A stretch of DNA of 64,000 nt, from NCBI RefSeq assembly GCF_900106805.1, contig NZ_FNNP01000001.1, positions 1,674,001 to 1,738,000 of the forward strand, written 5' to 3'. The notes under the pieces were generated by a model, which was not told the origin of the DNA, made no database searches, and saw nothing but the letters and a program-made list of their open reading frames with translations. Positions 15,925 through 25,234 of the stretch are shown piece by piece (within the stretch, counting starts at the first letter, position 1; each line of letters begins with the position of its first letter). A program made the position numbers and the translations under genes. This DNA comes from Ruegeria halocynthiae (GTDB lineage Bacteria > Pseudomonadota > Alphaproteobacteria > Rhodobacterales > Rhodobacteraceae).

Positions 15925-17277
15925 TTAGTGCCCCAACGCGCCCATTTGCTGCGGCAGGTATAGAACCACGATGGGCACCAGCACGATTAGCGCGAGGCGG
16001 AAGATATCGGCGATCCAGAACGGTGTGACGCCGCGGAAAATGGTGCCAGTCGAAACGTCGCCAACTACGCCTTTCAGGATAAAGACGTTCAGTCCAACAG
16101 GCGGAGTGATCAGAGAGATTTCGGTGACAACCACAACGACGATGCCAAACCAGATCGGGTCATATCCCAATGATGTGACCAGAGGAAAAAAGATCGGGAC
16201 AGTCAGCAACAACATCGAGAGGGATTCGAATACGCAGCCCAGAATGATGTAGATGCCAAGGATCATCAGGATCACAACAAACGGCGCCACATCATAGGCC
16301 GTGACCATCGCGATCAATGCTTCGGGCAATCCGGCCAAGTTGATGAAATTCGAGAAAATCTGCGCGCCAATCAATACGGCAAACAGAGCAGATGCCGTAA
16401 AGCAGGTCTCTTTCAACACCTCAAAGGTTGAGCCAACTGTAAGGCCACCGCGAAACAGGGCGATCAGGAAGGCTCCTGCAGCACCCATGCCTGCAGCCTC
16501 GGTGGGTGAGAAGGTCACGTTCAGAGGCTCAAAATCGAAGGCTCCGTAAAGCCCACCAATCACCAGAAAGAACAGCAGCAACACGGCCCAGACCGAACCA
16601 AGCGCACGGATGCGTTCAGACCAAGTGGCGCGTTCCCCTGCCGGACCGGCCTCAGGGTTGCGCCAAACCGTCCAGCGCACAGCAAAGAGGTAGAACAGGA
16701 TGCCAAGGATGCCGGGAATGATGCCCGCCATGAACAGTTTTCCGATCGAAGTTTCCGTCAGTAGCCCGTAGATGACCAGAATGACTGATGGTGGGATCAG
16801 AATGCCCAGCGTACCACCTGCTGCAATTGAAGCGGTCGACAGTTCATCAGAATAGCCATAGCGCCGCATCTGCGGCATCGCGACCTTGGACATGGTGGCG
16901 GCAGTCGCCAGTGACGATCCGCAAATGGCAGAGAACCCACCGCAGGCCGCAACGGTTGCCATCGCGATGCCACCGCGCATATGCCCCAGAAAGGCGTTAG
17001 ATACCGCATAGAGCTCACGCGCCATACCACCCTTATTCACGAACAGACCCATCAGGATGAACAGTGGAATAACGGACAGACCATAATCTTGTGCGGTGTC
17101 GGTGATCTGGCGACCGACCATGGACATGGCAGCCTTCAGCCCGCGCTCGGACAGGATCGAGCCGCCGCGTTCATATGCGAAACCCAATGTGCCGACCAGC
17201 CCCATCGCAAAGACAATGGGAAGGCGCACCAGCACCAGGATCAAGACAATCGCAAATCCAATCAGCGCAGCGGTCAT
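15925..17277 (-). CDS. TRAP transporter large permease (DctM type), 450 aa
   Basis: A very hydrophobic protein with about 12 segments, starting ALIGFAIVLILVLVRLPIVFAMG, with the conserved GGFSAICGSSLATAATM, GGTLGILIPPS and ITPPVGLNVF motifs of DctM subunits. It forms the sodium-driven channel with the small subunit. The start overlaps the small-subunit stop by 4 bp, and paaZ follows 29 bp downstream, so uptake and catabolism are co-transcribed. The substrate is probably an aromatic acid such as phenylacetate or a relative, by context only. Confidence 0.9.
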   Translation of the reverse strand: MTAALIGFAIVLILVLVRLPIVFAMGLVGTLGFAYERGGSILSERGLKAAMSMVGRQITDTAQDYGLSVIPLFILMGLFVNKGGMARELYAVSNAFLGHMRGGIAMATVAACGGFSAICGSSLATAATMSKVAMPQMRRYGYSDELSTASIAAGGTLGILIPPSVILVIYGLLTETSIGKLFMAGIIPGILGILFYLFAVRWTVWRNPEAGPAGERATWSERIRALGSVWAVLLLFFLVIGGLYGAFDFEPLNVTFSPTEAAGMGAAGAFLIALFRGGLTVGSTFEVLKETCFTASALFAVLIGAQIFSNFINLAGLPEALIAMVTAYDVAPFVVILMILGIYIILGCVFESLSMLLLTVPIFFPLVTSLGYDPIWFGIVVVVVTEISLITPPVGLNVFILKGVVGDVSTGTIFRGVTPFWIADIFRLALIVLVPIVVLYLPQQMGALGH

Positions 17278-17795
17278 TGCAGGGGCTCCGAGAGGGTGTT
17301 GGGGGCGAACGCTTTCAGTAGCCCAGTGGCGATCATCACCAGCGCGGTGATGGCGACGGACAGTGCGATGAACCAGCCGATCAGGTAGGTGGGGATCGCG
17401 AGATACTCGGTCACATCCCCGTAATCCCGCGCACGCTCGGCCAATACCAAGACGCGTTGAACCGGCCAGAACAACATGATGCCGCTGAGCACATAGATCA
17501 CGACGTCTCGTGCATGAGACAGGTGTAAGCGATTGAAAAAACCGTCCGTGAGATCGACAGCAATGTGACCGTTGGTCGTGGAGACAATCGGCAGAACCGA
17601 AAACACCAGAATGGCCATAAGAATACGCGTTAACTCTGTCGCTGCCTCAATGGGTGCGTTGAAGACCGAGCGCAGGATCACATCGCAAAAGGTCATTGCC
17701 ATCAGGATGAACAGAGCGATGCACGCCACGATCACGGGAAGGGCACTGGCGCGTCGCACAAGCTGAATTATCGGGGTCATGGGAAACTCACGCAA
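17274..17795 (-). CDS. TRAP transporter small permease (DctQ type), 173 aa
   Basis: Four hydrophobic helices are visible (ALPVIVACIALFILMAMTFCDVILR, LTRILMAILVFSVLPIV, VVIYVLSGIMLFW and LIGWFIALSVAITALVMIATG), the layout of DctQ subunits. It bridges the binding protein and the large permease. The gene starts 40 bp after dctP-type stop and overlaps the large-permease gene by 4 bp. Confidence 0.88.
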   Translation of the reverse strand: MREFPMTPIIQLVRRASALPVIVACIALFILMAMTFCDVILRSVFNAPIEAATELTRILMAILVFSVLPIVSTTNGHIAVDLTDGFFNRLHLSHARDVVIYVLSGIMLFWPVQRVLVLAERARDYGDVTEYLAIPTYLIGWFIALSVAITALVMIATGLLKAFAPNTLSEPLQ

Positions 17796-17834
17796 GGTAA
17801 GTCAGGGCGGCGTGTGTGGCCGCCCCGCATTAGA

Positions 17835-18854
17835 TCAGTTCGAGGACATTTCCGATTTGATCATGTCGTAGGCGGCCTGTGCATCGACGCCTGCGGCATC
17901 AACCTCGGCAATGACCTTGCCACGAATGTCTTCGGCGATGGCCGAGAATTTCTCTTTATCCGCGTCGCTGGCGGCGTTGATGGCATTGCCTTCGGCAGCT
18001 TCAGTGGCTTCGCGGCCAGTAGCGTCGATCTCATCCCAGATTTTACCGATCTCTCGGCTTAGCGGTTCGCCAAACACATTTTCCTCCAGCGCTGCCTGCA
18101 GTTCTGGGGGCAGATCGGCAAAGGTGTCTTCGTTCATGATGAACGCAAACGAACCACGATAGAGCCCACCGGGCATTTCATAGACGTTCTGCGCCACTTC
18201 AGTCAGCTTGAAACCTTTGCGGGACTCCAGCGGCATGACAACGCCGTCGGCAGCTTTGGACGCCAGCGTTTCATAGACTTTCGGAGCAGGCACCTGAATG
18301 CCGGTTGCGCCAAGTGCCGCGCCAACGTCACCGCCTACACCGCCGGGGATACGCACCTTCAGACCCGATACCTCCTCCAGAGAGGTTACGGGTGTACTGG
18401 AATGCAGTTGTGCGGGACCATGGGTGTGCAAAGCAATGACCTTTACACCGCGATGTTCGTCAGCCGCTTTGAGGTGCTGGTCGTATGCGCGCCAGTATGC
18501 CACCGAGGCGTCCTCGGCCGAGCCTTCATAACCCGGTAGCTCGATCAGTTTGGTGGTGACAAAGCGGCCCGGCTGGTAGCCGTGGAAGATGATCGAGGCA
18601 TCGGCAGCGCCGTCCATGATCAGGTCCATCTGTGCGGGTGGCGGGGCGATACCCAGCTTCAGTTCCGCAGTGACCTGTCCATCGGTGGCCTTTTCCACCA
18701 TCTCGACGAATTTGGGCCACATCTTCGCGTTGATGCCATGGGTGGGCGGTGCCCAGCTGGAAATCGTCAGCGTGTAGTCGGCCGCAAAAGCGACGGTGCC
18801 GGACACCGCCAGCGTTGCAGAAGCCAATAGCGTGGTGAGCTTGGTGAATTTCAT
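17835..18854 (-). CDS. TRAP transporter periplasmic substrate-binding protein (DctP type), 339 aa
   Basis: A Sec signal peptide (MKFTKLTTLLASATLAVSG, cleavage near AFA-AD) is followed by the DctP fold: YTLTISSWAPPTHGIN, LKVRIPGGVG and VVMPLESRKGF regions, with the conserved Arg (in KVRIP) that binds a carboxylate in this family. Length is usual. It is the first gene of the minus-strand unit, with GGAGG just upstream of the ATG. The carboxylate-binding Arg fits phenylacetate or another organic acid; the ligand is not proven. Confidence 0.9.
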   Translation of the reverse strand: MKFTKLTTLLASATLAVSGTVAFAADYTLTISSWAPPTHGINAKMWPKFVEMVEKATDGQVTAELKLGIAPPPAQMDLIMDGAADASIIFHGYQPGRFVTTKLIELPGYEGSAEDASVAYWRAYDQHLKAADEHRGVKVIALHTHGPAQLHSSTPVTSLEEVSGLKVRIPGGVGGDVGAALGATGIQVPAPKVYETLASKAADGVVMPLESRKGFKLTEVAQNVYEMPGGLYRGSFAFIMNEDTFADLPPELQAALEENVFGEPLSREIGKIWDEIDATGREATEAAEGNAINAASDADKEKFSAIAEDIRGKVIAEVDAAGVDAQAAYDMIKSEMSSN

Positions 18855-19000
18855 GACCGGATCTCCTCCTCAAAAGCGCAAGTCGTGAACATGTTAACGG
18901 TGCGTTTTGTAACTATCAACGACGAGAAAAGCTGAGCAGTTTGCCTGCTAAAGCGCTTATCTGATCGCCGAGTCACAATGAGCTACAGAATTTATTGACC

Positions 19001-19012
19001 AACCGTTCGGTT
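19001..19012. promoter_or_regulatory. Palindromic operator between the divergent paa units
   Basis: AACCGTTCGGTT has perfect 5-bp arms around TT and sits in the 18,855-19,054 divergent spacer, right after TTGACC (18995-19000), a possible -35 box. The shape suits a TetR-family dimer; the TetR gene at 21615 closes the plus-strand operon. PaaX could bind elsewhere in the same spacer. Confidence 0.55.
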
Positions 19013-19054
19013 TATGCAAGGTATTTATTGTAACTTATGCAAAGCGAACCGGGT

Positions 19055-19840
19055 ATGTCTGATACGATTATTTCACACAATCATGGTCAATGGGTGGAAA
19101 TCACACTGAACCGTCCGGATCGTTTGAACAGCTTTACCGACGAGATGCACCTTGCCCTGCGGTCTGCGCTTGAGTCGGCGCGCGATGAAGGCGCCCGAGC
19201 TGTGCTGTTGACCGGCGCCGGGCGAGGGTTTTGTGCGGGGCAGGATTTGGGTGACCGCAATCCCGCCACGATGGAGGGACCACCCGATCTGGGTCATACG
19301 GTCCGCACGTTCTATGCCCCTTTGGTTCGCTTGATACGCTCTCTGAACTTTCCGGTCGTATGCGCCGTAAACGGTGTCGCTGCAGGAGCTGGCGCGAATA
19401 TTGCACTGGCGTGTGACGTGGTGCTCGCAGCCGAATCCTCTAGGTTCATCCAGTCGTTTTCGAAGGTCGGTCTGATTCCCGATACGGGTGGAAGCTGGCA
19501 CTTGCCGCGTCTATTGGGCGAAGCACGCGCCAAAGGCCTTGCCCTGACCGGGCAACCCCTGCCCGCGCAACAGGCCGCAGATTGGGGGCTGATCTGGAAA
19601 GCCGTCCCCGATGCTGATCTGATGGCCGACGCCCGTGCGCTGACGCAAAAATTTGCCAGCGGGCCAACGCTGGGACTGGGGCTTACCAAACAGACCATTC
19701 AGACCGCTGCCGTGAATACCTTGACTGACCATCTGGAGGTTGAAGCGGATGCGATGAAAACCTGCGGGCAAAGCGCAGATTATGCGGAAGGCGTGACCGC
19801 ATTTCTGGAAAAGCGCGCGCCCGTTTTCCGAGGTGAATGA
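19055..19840 (+). CDS. paaG: PaaG-like enoyl-CoA hydratase/isomerase, 261 aa
   Basis: A crotonase-fold enzyme with LTGAGRGFCAGQDL (oxyanion hole), NGVAAGAGANIALACDVVLAA and SKVGLIPDTGGSWHLPR, whose Asp is the catalytic acid of PaaG (ring 1,2-epoxyphenylacetyl-CoA isomerase). It converts the epoxide to oxepin-CoA, the substrate of PaaZ. I prefer the start MSDTI at 19055; an ATG at 19037 would add six residues and neither has a strong ribosome binding site. First gene of the paaG-paaI-paaK-TetR operon. Confidence 0.88.
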   Translation: MSDTIISHNHGQWVEITLNRPDRLNSFTDEMHLALRSALESARDEGARAVLLTGAGRGFCAGQDLGDRNPATMEGPPDLGHTVRTFYAPLVRLIRSLNFPVVCAVNGVAAGAGANIALACDVVLAAESSRFIQSFSKVGLIPDTGGSWHLPRLLGEARAKGLALTGQPLPAQQAADWGLIWKAVPDADLMADARALTQKFASGPTLGLGLTKQTIQTAAVNTLTDHLEVEADAMKTCGQSADYAEGVTAFLEKRAPVFRGE

Positions 19841-20270
19841 GATGACACCGAAGGATCGCGCCGAAAAGGCAGCTACCGCAATGTGGGGGCGGGACAATGC
19901 CTCGAAATGGGCGGGCATGGAACTGATAGAGGTGAACGAGGGGGCCGCGACGCTTGCCTTGCAGGTCGCCGACCACCATTGCAACGGACATGGCATCTGC
20001 CACGGAGGTGTCACCTTCATGCTGGCCGACAGCGCCTTTGCCTTTGCCTGCAACAGCCGCAATCAGTCCACAGTCGCACAGCACAATGTGATCAGTTTCA
20101 TTGCCCCCGCCCAGCCCGGCGATCTGCTGACGGCGCGCGCGACAGAGCAAAGTCTGACCGGTCGCAGCGGCATATATGATGTCACAATAACCAATCAGAC
20201 CGGCCAAAAGATTGCCGAGTTTCGTGGGTTTTCCCGCGCGGTCAAAGGCCCGGTTTTTGATGAGACCTGA
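19833..20270 (+). CDS. paaI: PaaI-type hydroxyphenylacetyl-CoA thioesterase, 145 aa
   Basis: A hotdog-fold protein with HHCNGHGICHGGVTFMLADSAFAFACNS, the signature of PaaI, where HGG and the following Asp bind and activate the thioester. It releases CoA from dead-end hydroxyphenylacetyl-CoA products. The start overlaps paaG by 8 bp; an alternative ATG at 19842 lies just after the paaG stop. Length is typical. Confidence 0.9.
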   Translation: MNEMTPKDRAEKAATAMWGRDNASKWAGMELIEVNEGAATLALQVADHHCNGHGICHGGVTFMLADSAFAFACNSRNQSTVAQHNVISFIAPAQPGDLLTARATEQSLTGRSGIYDVTITNQTGQKIAEFRGFSRAVKGPVFDET

Positions 20271-20285
20271 TACGAGGGGGATAGC

Positions 20286-21593
20286 ATGAAGGATCTTACT
20301 CCGAACAAGGCGGATCTTGATCCGATCGAAATCGCCTCGATCGATGAAATTCGGGCGCTCCAGCTGGACCGGTTGAAATGGTCACTGCGTCACGCCTATG
20401 ACAATGTGCCAATGTATCGCCAGCGCTGCGATGAGGCGGGCGTGCACCCGGATGATCTTCGAAACCTCGGTGATCTTGCCCGGTTCCCCTTCACCTACAA
20501 AAACGACCTGCGCGACAATTACCCGTTTGGCCTTTTTGCAGTATCGCGCGATCAGATCGTGCGCGTTCATGCCTCGTCAGGAACCACTGGCAAGCCAACT
20601 GTTGTTGGCTACACGCAAGGCGATATTGACACCTGGGCCGATCTGGTGGCCCGATCCTTGCGCGCCAGCGGGTTGCGGCGCGGAGACATGGTGCACAATG
20701 CCTATGGCTATGGCCTCTTTACCGGTGGGCTGGGCGCGCATTACGGGATCGAGCGTCTGGGGGCGACGGTTGTACCGATGAGCGGCGGACAGACGGCAAA
20801 GCAGGTCGATCTGATTACCGACTTCAAACCCGACGGGATCATGGTTACGCCATCATATATGCTCAATATTCTCGAGCAGTATAATAAGGTTGGTCTCGAT
20901 CCGCGCGAATGCTCCCTTTCTGTTGGTGTTTTTGGGGCCGAACCCTGGACGGATTCGATGCGAGCCGAAGTCGAACAAGCCTTCGATATGCACGCGGTCG
21001 ATATTTACGGCCTGTCCGAAATCATGGGGCCCGGTGTGGCCAACGAATGCGTCGAAACCAAAGACGGCCCGGTCATCTGGGAGGATCATTTCTACCCCGA
21101 AATCATCGACCCCGTAACAGGAGAGGTTTTGCCTGATGGTGAGATGGGAGAGCTCGTCTTTACCACGCTGACCAAAGAAGGTCTGCCGATGATCCGATAT
21201 CGCACCCGTGATCTGACTCGCCTGTTGCCGGGTACTGCGCGTTCGATGCGGCGGATGGAGAAGATCACCGGCCGGTCGGATGACATGATCATTTTGCGGG
21301 GCGTGAATGTCTTTCCCAGCCAGATCGAAGAACAGGTTCTGGCCACTGGCGGCCTTGCGCCCTACTACCAGATCGAACTGTATCGCTCGGGTCGTATGGA
21401 TGCGATGCGGATTCACGTTGAAGCAACGCCAGACGCGGCAGATGAGCTTAGCAAAACCGCTGCCGTGCGGATGTTGTCGCGCCGGATAAAAGAGGTTGTT
21501 GGCATCTCGACCGAGATCAATATAGGCGACCCCGGAGAAGTCGAACGCAGTCAGGGCAAGGCCCGCCGAGTGATCGACAATCGAAACGCGTAA
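20286..21593 (+). CDS. paaK: Phenylacetate-CoA ligase PaaK, 435 aa
   Basis: An AMP-forming acyl-CoA ligase with ASSGTTGKPTVVGYT (P-loop), GVFGAEPW, YGLSEIMGPGVANEC, RYRTRDLTRL and the C-terminal hinge GRSDDMIILRGVNVFPSQIE, all in the PaaK pattern. It activates phenylacetate with ATP and CoA, the first step of the pathway. It starts 16 bp after paaI, with GAGGGGG upstream. Confidence 0.94.
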   Translation: MKDLTPNKADLDPIEIASIDEIRALQLDRLKWSLRHAYDNVPMYRQRCDEAGVHPDDLRNLGDLARFPFTYKNDLRDNYPFGLFAVSRDQIVRVHASSGTTGKPTVVGYTQGDIDTWADLVARSLRASGLRRGDMVHNAYGYGLFTGGLGAHYGIERLGATVVPMSGGQTAKQVDLITDFKPDGIMVTPSYMLNILEQYNKVGLDPRECSLSVGVFGAEPWTDSMRAEVEQAFDMHAVDIYGLSEIMGPGVANECVETKDGPVIWEDHFYPEIIDPVTGEVLPDGEMGELVFTTLTKEGLPMIRYRTRDLTRLLPGTARSMRRMEKITGRSDDMIILRGVNVFPSQIEEQVLATGGLAPYYQIELYRSGRMDAMRIHVEATPDAADELSKTAAVRMLSRRIKEVVGISTEINIGDPGEVERSQGKARRVIDNRNA

Positions 21594-21614
21594 GGCAGAA
21601 CGGAGAGCAAGGGT

Positions 21615-22211
21615 TTGGCCCGTACAATAGCAAAAGACCATGACCACAAGCGCGCCCGCATCCTGAAATCGGCAGCGCGTGTGTTTGCACGGGAAGGATT
21701 CGATCGGGCCTCGATGTCGCAATTGGCGCGCGAATGCGGAATATCAAAAGCCAATATCTACCACTACTACGACAGCAAGGATGCCATTCTGTTCGACATG
21801 CTCGACAGCTATCTGCGGCATTTGCGCGATCAAATCTGCGGCTTGAACCTGCAGGACCTCAGCCCCGCCGAGCGTCTGCATCAGGTCGTGCACGAAATTC
21901 TGATGGCCTATCAGGGCGTCGATGACGAACACCGGGTACAGACCAGTGGCATGTCCGCACTGCCTGAAGAACAGCAGAAACTGCTGCGCGGTTATCAGCG
22001 AGACTTGGTGGTGTTCCTTAGCGAGATCATTGCAGATGTCGCCCCCGAGACGTTCCGCGAGGACGCGACCAAGCTGCGTGCGACAACGATGTCTGTCTTT
22101 GGGATGCTGAATTGGTTCTACATGTGGAACGCCGATGCCGACGCCGAAGCACGTGGCAATTATGCTGCCCTTGTCAGCGATCTGACACTGTCCGGCGTTG
22201 CCGGGCTCTAA
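21615..22211 (+). CDS. TetR-family regulator of the paa operon, 198 aa
   Basis: An N-terminal TetR helix-turn-helix is clear: RARILKSAARVFAREGFDRASMSQLARECGISKANIYHYYDSKDAILFDML (residues ~12-62). The C-terminal ligand domain is helical. The start is TTG, with CAAGGG just upstream. Its place as last gene of paaGIK, plus the palindrome at 19001-19012, suggests a PaaR-like repressor that responds to a CoA thioester; this is inferred from context. Confidence 0.85.
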   Translation: MARTIAKDHDHKRARILKSAARVFAREGFDRASMSQLARECGISKANIYHYYDSKDAILFDMLDSYLRHLRDQICGLNLQDLSPAERLHQVVHEILMAYQGVDDEHRVQTSGMSALPEEQQKLLRGYQRDLVVFLSEIIADVAPETFREDATKLRATTMSVFGMLNWFYMWNADADAEARGNYAALVSDLTLSGVAGL

Positions 22212-22281
22212 GCCCCCCTGCCTCACTTATGTTGCGCTTCTGAAACCAACTATTGGGCAGCCCCATTTGGACGGTCCATAA

Positions 22282-22620
22282 CTAATTTTGGAAATGGTCT
22301 GGCCTATGCATTGCAGCTCTGCGCGAAAATGAACAAGGCGAAGCTGGGCGCATCCTTGAGGACGGACAGTCCAGCGTACGTATGTTTGGGAGATGCGAGC
22401 CCTTCACCAGTCGGATGATCTCAAGCTTCTTGGAACAGGAAATCTCATTCCTTGTCATCCCCATCCGCGACCATTCTTTATTAAGCAAACGCAATTCCAG
22501 GGCCTGTTGGGCAATAACTTCCTTTAGATCACGGGCATCCCGTTTCAGATCCATCACTTCGTTGGAAGTTGCCGCGTGTTGGCGTAGGAAGTGGTCCCCG
22601 AAAACATGGGGCATTCGCAT
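22282..22620 (-). pseudogene. IS3-family transposase remnant
   Basis: The frame contains RDLKEVIAQQALELRLLNK followed by KKLEIIRLVKGSHLP and RTLD, matching the junction region of IS3-family transposases (LKE-x-VA-x-QALELRLLKK, then EKLEIIRLVE-x-SHLPVRRTLDKLG). The expected continuation into the DDE domain is missing, the segment between the two motifs is scrambled, and no terminal repeats are seen. It is a short decayed fragment. Confidence 0.6.
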
Positions 22621-22630
22621 TCACCACGTG

Positions 22631-22671
22631 GCAGATCAGCAAAAAACAGGCGCATTCGGTGTCTGATCTGC
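22631..22671. repeat. Dispersed palindrome, copy A (GCAGATCAG...CTGATCTGC)
   Basis: Nine-base perfect arms at 22631-22639 and 22663-22671. Preceded by CCACGTG and related in sequence to the spacers at 49.83 kb and 62.32 kb. It is the shortest member of the repeat family, adjoining the IS3 remnant. Confidence 0.6.
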
Positions 22672-22801
22672 AATTCACCCCAGATTTTTCCAAAAGGAGG
22701 CCGGGATCAATCAAATAGGTTTGGGCTCTGGATGAAGGAAATGAGGCGAAGATGGTAAGGTTCTGTCATTCGCTCGTTTTTTTTGAACTGCCACAACGGA
22801 T

Positions 22802-23682
22802 TTAAGTAGTAAGCTGATAAGCCCTCTTCGCCGTTTCGCTATACAGGTTTTTCTTTGTTCCGAAGGCAAGTCAGCGAACAGATCCTAATATGCCATCCAA
22901 ACCGCATTGTAGGAGGATGTCAGCTTCTCGACTGTGAAATTACTGCCCAGCATGCATCGTTCAGAACCAAACGCTCCCAGCACCTGATCGACCAATGGCC
23001 TGATGCTGCTGGTACTCCAATGTGATCCCGCTTGGGACAAGCCCGATATCTTCATGAACGTATTGGGAAGTGCGGCGAGCGCCTGGATCCCATCCAGCCA
23101 CACCTCCTGCACGTGGCCGTCACCTAAGACCGGTGATCCCAAATGGTCGACGATGACAGGTATATCAGGATGTTTAGAAAGGAACTTCGCAAATGGGCTG
23201 AGTTGAGTGTGCCTGCACGTCAGATCAAACGAAACATTGACGTCAGCCAACGCACCAAAACCACGGCGCCAAGCAGAGCTTGCCAGCATATCCTCTTCGA
23301 GGATATCCGGGCGCGAGGGAAATTCTTCCCACCAGAACTCTTGTCGGACACCCTTGCATATTGCGTGTCGCTAATGCCGTTCAAGAGTGAGTGCTATGAT
23401 TGTGTCAGCAAGATTTGCATAGGCTACAAACCCCGAGGTCCGATTGCCATTCGGATGCTCATCAACCATGTTCTGAATCCATGCGGTCTCATCAACAGGA
23501 TCATTCGTATGATTTACTTCAGCTTGAACAGCTATGAATGCGGTTTCAGCGTGCGAATACTCGGATATCGCGTCACCCAACTGATAGGTATCAGGCAGTT
23601 CGGTAAATGAACCGCTCTGACGCCAAGGGTAGTCAAAACGCATGTTGTCCCATAGGTGAATGTGTGTGTCGATCCGCGGCAT
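22802..23682 (-). pseudogene. Amidohydrolase-2 family pseudogene
   Basis: Starts MPRIDTHIHLWDN (metal-binding H-x-H) with GGAGG upstream, and later has IPVIVDHLGSPVLGD, typical of TIM-barrel lactonase/decarboxylase amidohydrolases. Three lesions are visible on the minus strand: a frameshift near 23370-23400 (frame 1 ends LTLERH), an in-frame TAG at 22885 directly after VWMAY, and a further frameshift near 22840. Restoring frame yields DLFADLPSEQRK, then NLYSETAKRAYQLTT, a normal family C-terminus ending at 22802. The gene was full length before decay. Confidence 0.8.
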
Positions 23683-23753
23683 ATTCGTGCCTCCGCATAC
23701 GGTGCTTAGGAACATAACATCGCCATATCCGCTTGATGGGCAAACGCCTTCTT

Positions 23754-24455
23754 TTACGTGCGTTTGAGTTTTTGCATCGACCAGCGGACGACGCCACCCA
23801 CCCAGATGAAGCCAAACACGCCGCCGAGATATATGTTCATCGTCCCACCGGGTGCAATAAATCCAGATTGCCCAAAAACCGTAATTGTTTCAATCGCCTG
23901 TTCGATTCCAAAAGCCAGACTAAGCCATGCCAGCCAGTGTGGAACTATTCTATGTTCGCCAAAGCCCAACACAGCAATCGCGCCGGCCATGGCGGTCGTA
24001 GATGCGTTCACAATCGGCCCCCAAAACGCCGCAATGGCGAATATCATCTGTGCTGTTCCTTCGGATAAACCGCTCGGGTCATAGGCCAACCCGGCCCAAA
24101 TCCACGCCTGCACCTGAGCCGTCAGTGCAAATCCAAGGACACCTGCAAAGAACACATAACGATGGGGCGCAGGAAGAAGGACTGAGACCTGACCCGCAAA
24201 AATCATCAGGCCGAGAGACACGAAGGTCGAAGCCCACGCATATGTTCGCGCATTGGACCCATTCTCCGAGAACCACGCAGCGATTTCTGCCCCAGTGGAT
24301 TCGATGTTTGGAACGGTGCTACCAAGCGCGACGAAGCTGAATACGTAAAAGGCACCCGTCAAAAGAATGTTGATAAGTAAGAAATTTCCGGCAGAAATGC
24401 GCATCCGCAAGGCCTTTGTCCTGTTTATTTCAAATTGTAATCTACTGTCATCCAT
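23754..24455 (-). CDS. Hypothetical inner-membrane protein, ~6 helices, 233 aa
   Basis: Hydrophobic segments at about residues 24-48, 70-92, 100-122, 135-160, 172-195 and 205-225 alternate with short polar loops, for example IESTGAEIAAWFSENGSNAR between the first two. An alternative start at residue 18 (24404) has AAAGG nine bases upstream. No transport or enzyme motif is recognised. It stands between two pseudogenes on the same strand but appears intact. Confidence 0.65.
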   Translation of the reverse strand: MDDSRLQFEINRTKALRMRISAGNFLLINILLTGAFYVFSFVALGSTVPNIESTGAEIAAWFSENGSNARTYAWASTFVSLGLMIFAGQVSVLLPAPHRYVFFAGVLGFALTAQVQAWIWAGLAYDPSGLSEGTAQMIFAIAAFWGPIVNASTTAMAGAIAVLGFGEHRIVPHWLAWLSLAFGIEQAIETITVFGQSGFIAPGGTMNIYLGGVFGFIWVGGVVRWSMQKLKRT

Positions 24456-24644
24456 GTTTTCGAAAAACTGTGGGAATACTATGAAAACGCTTTATGTGAC
24501 TTATCATTCAATAACCACGGCCAGTGTGAACGTTCCTGGTTTCGCGGAATAGCCGTCTGGCGAGCGTATGCAGTAACAAGCTTGGGTTGGAAAGCTCCGA
24601 CTTTATGGAGCTTTCACTGACACGGGTGTCTCCTTGCTTCATCA

Positions 24645-25202
24645 TTCAGTAGTCGGTGAACGTGTATTCATCCAATTCATACAAGTTCAATCCAAAGTCT
24701 TCGGTCTCGAAATTATCTGCAAAGCTGCCGCGGATATCGTAGATGCACGTGGTCAGCCCATCCGCAATGATAATGTCAGTTTCATTTCCCGGCGCCAATG
24801 CGACCTGGTTGTTACCATCGTTGTTGGTAATCGCATCACCGGATGTGGCCGAAACCTATGCGCCGCTATTGAGGGTGATCACCGTCAAACCGCCAGCATT
24901 GGTTTCCGTGGCGATACCGGCTCCGGTGCCACCTTTCACCGCACCCGATACAGAAACCGATGTTAGACCGCTATCAGCGTTTCGGGCATAGATACCGTCG
25001 ATCCCTCCACTTACAGTTCCTGTGGTAGTGATACTCAAATCAGCGCATTGGGCATATTGTCAGTGGATAAGCGGGCACCCTCAAAACACCATCATCTACC
25101 GCAAACGCGCGGTTCGCCCGCCCCATCGGAAGCGCTGTAACGGCCCCCAGCGCGGTTGCGCCTTTCAGAAACCTCCGCCGACCAACATTGGCCTATGTCC
25201 AT
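24645..25202 (-). pseudogene. Chimeric pseudogene: Tat signal + autotransporter-like repeat + unknown C-terminus
   Basis: Three unrelated coding fragments follow one another on the minus strand. At 25,050-25,202 a frame reads VGRRRFLKGATALGAVTALP then GRANRAFA, a twin-arginine signal peptide like those of peptide ABC-transporter binding proteins, but out of frame with the ATG at 25202. At 24,856-25,038 comes a Gly/Thr/Ser-rich passenger-like repeat (TTTGTVSGGIDGIYARN). After a TAG near 24,860, the frame continues to TTCIYDIRGSFAD then EDFGLNLYELDEYTFTDY, the end of a third protein type. No piece is complete. Confidence 0.65.
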
Positions 25203-25234
25203 TGAATCTTCTTGTTATCCTCCCTTGGATTTAA

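Noticed and set aside
24856..25038. Autotransporter-like 60-codon frame as an independent gene
   Set aside because: It lacks a signal peptide and beta-barrel domain and is embedded between fragments of other genes, so it is listed only as part of a chimeric pseudogene.
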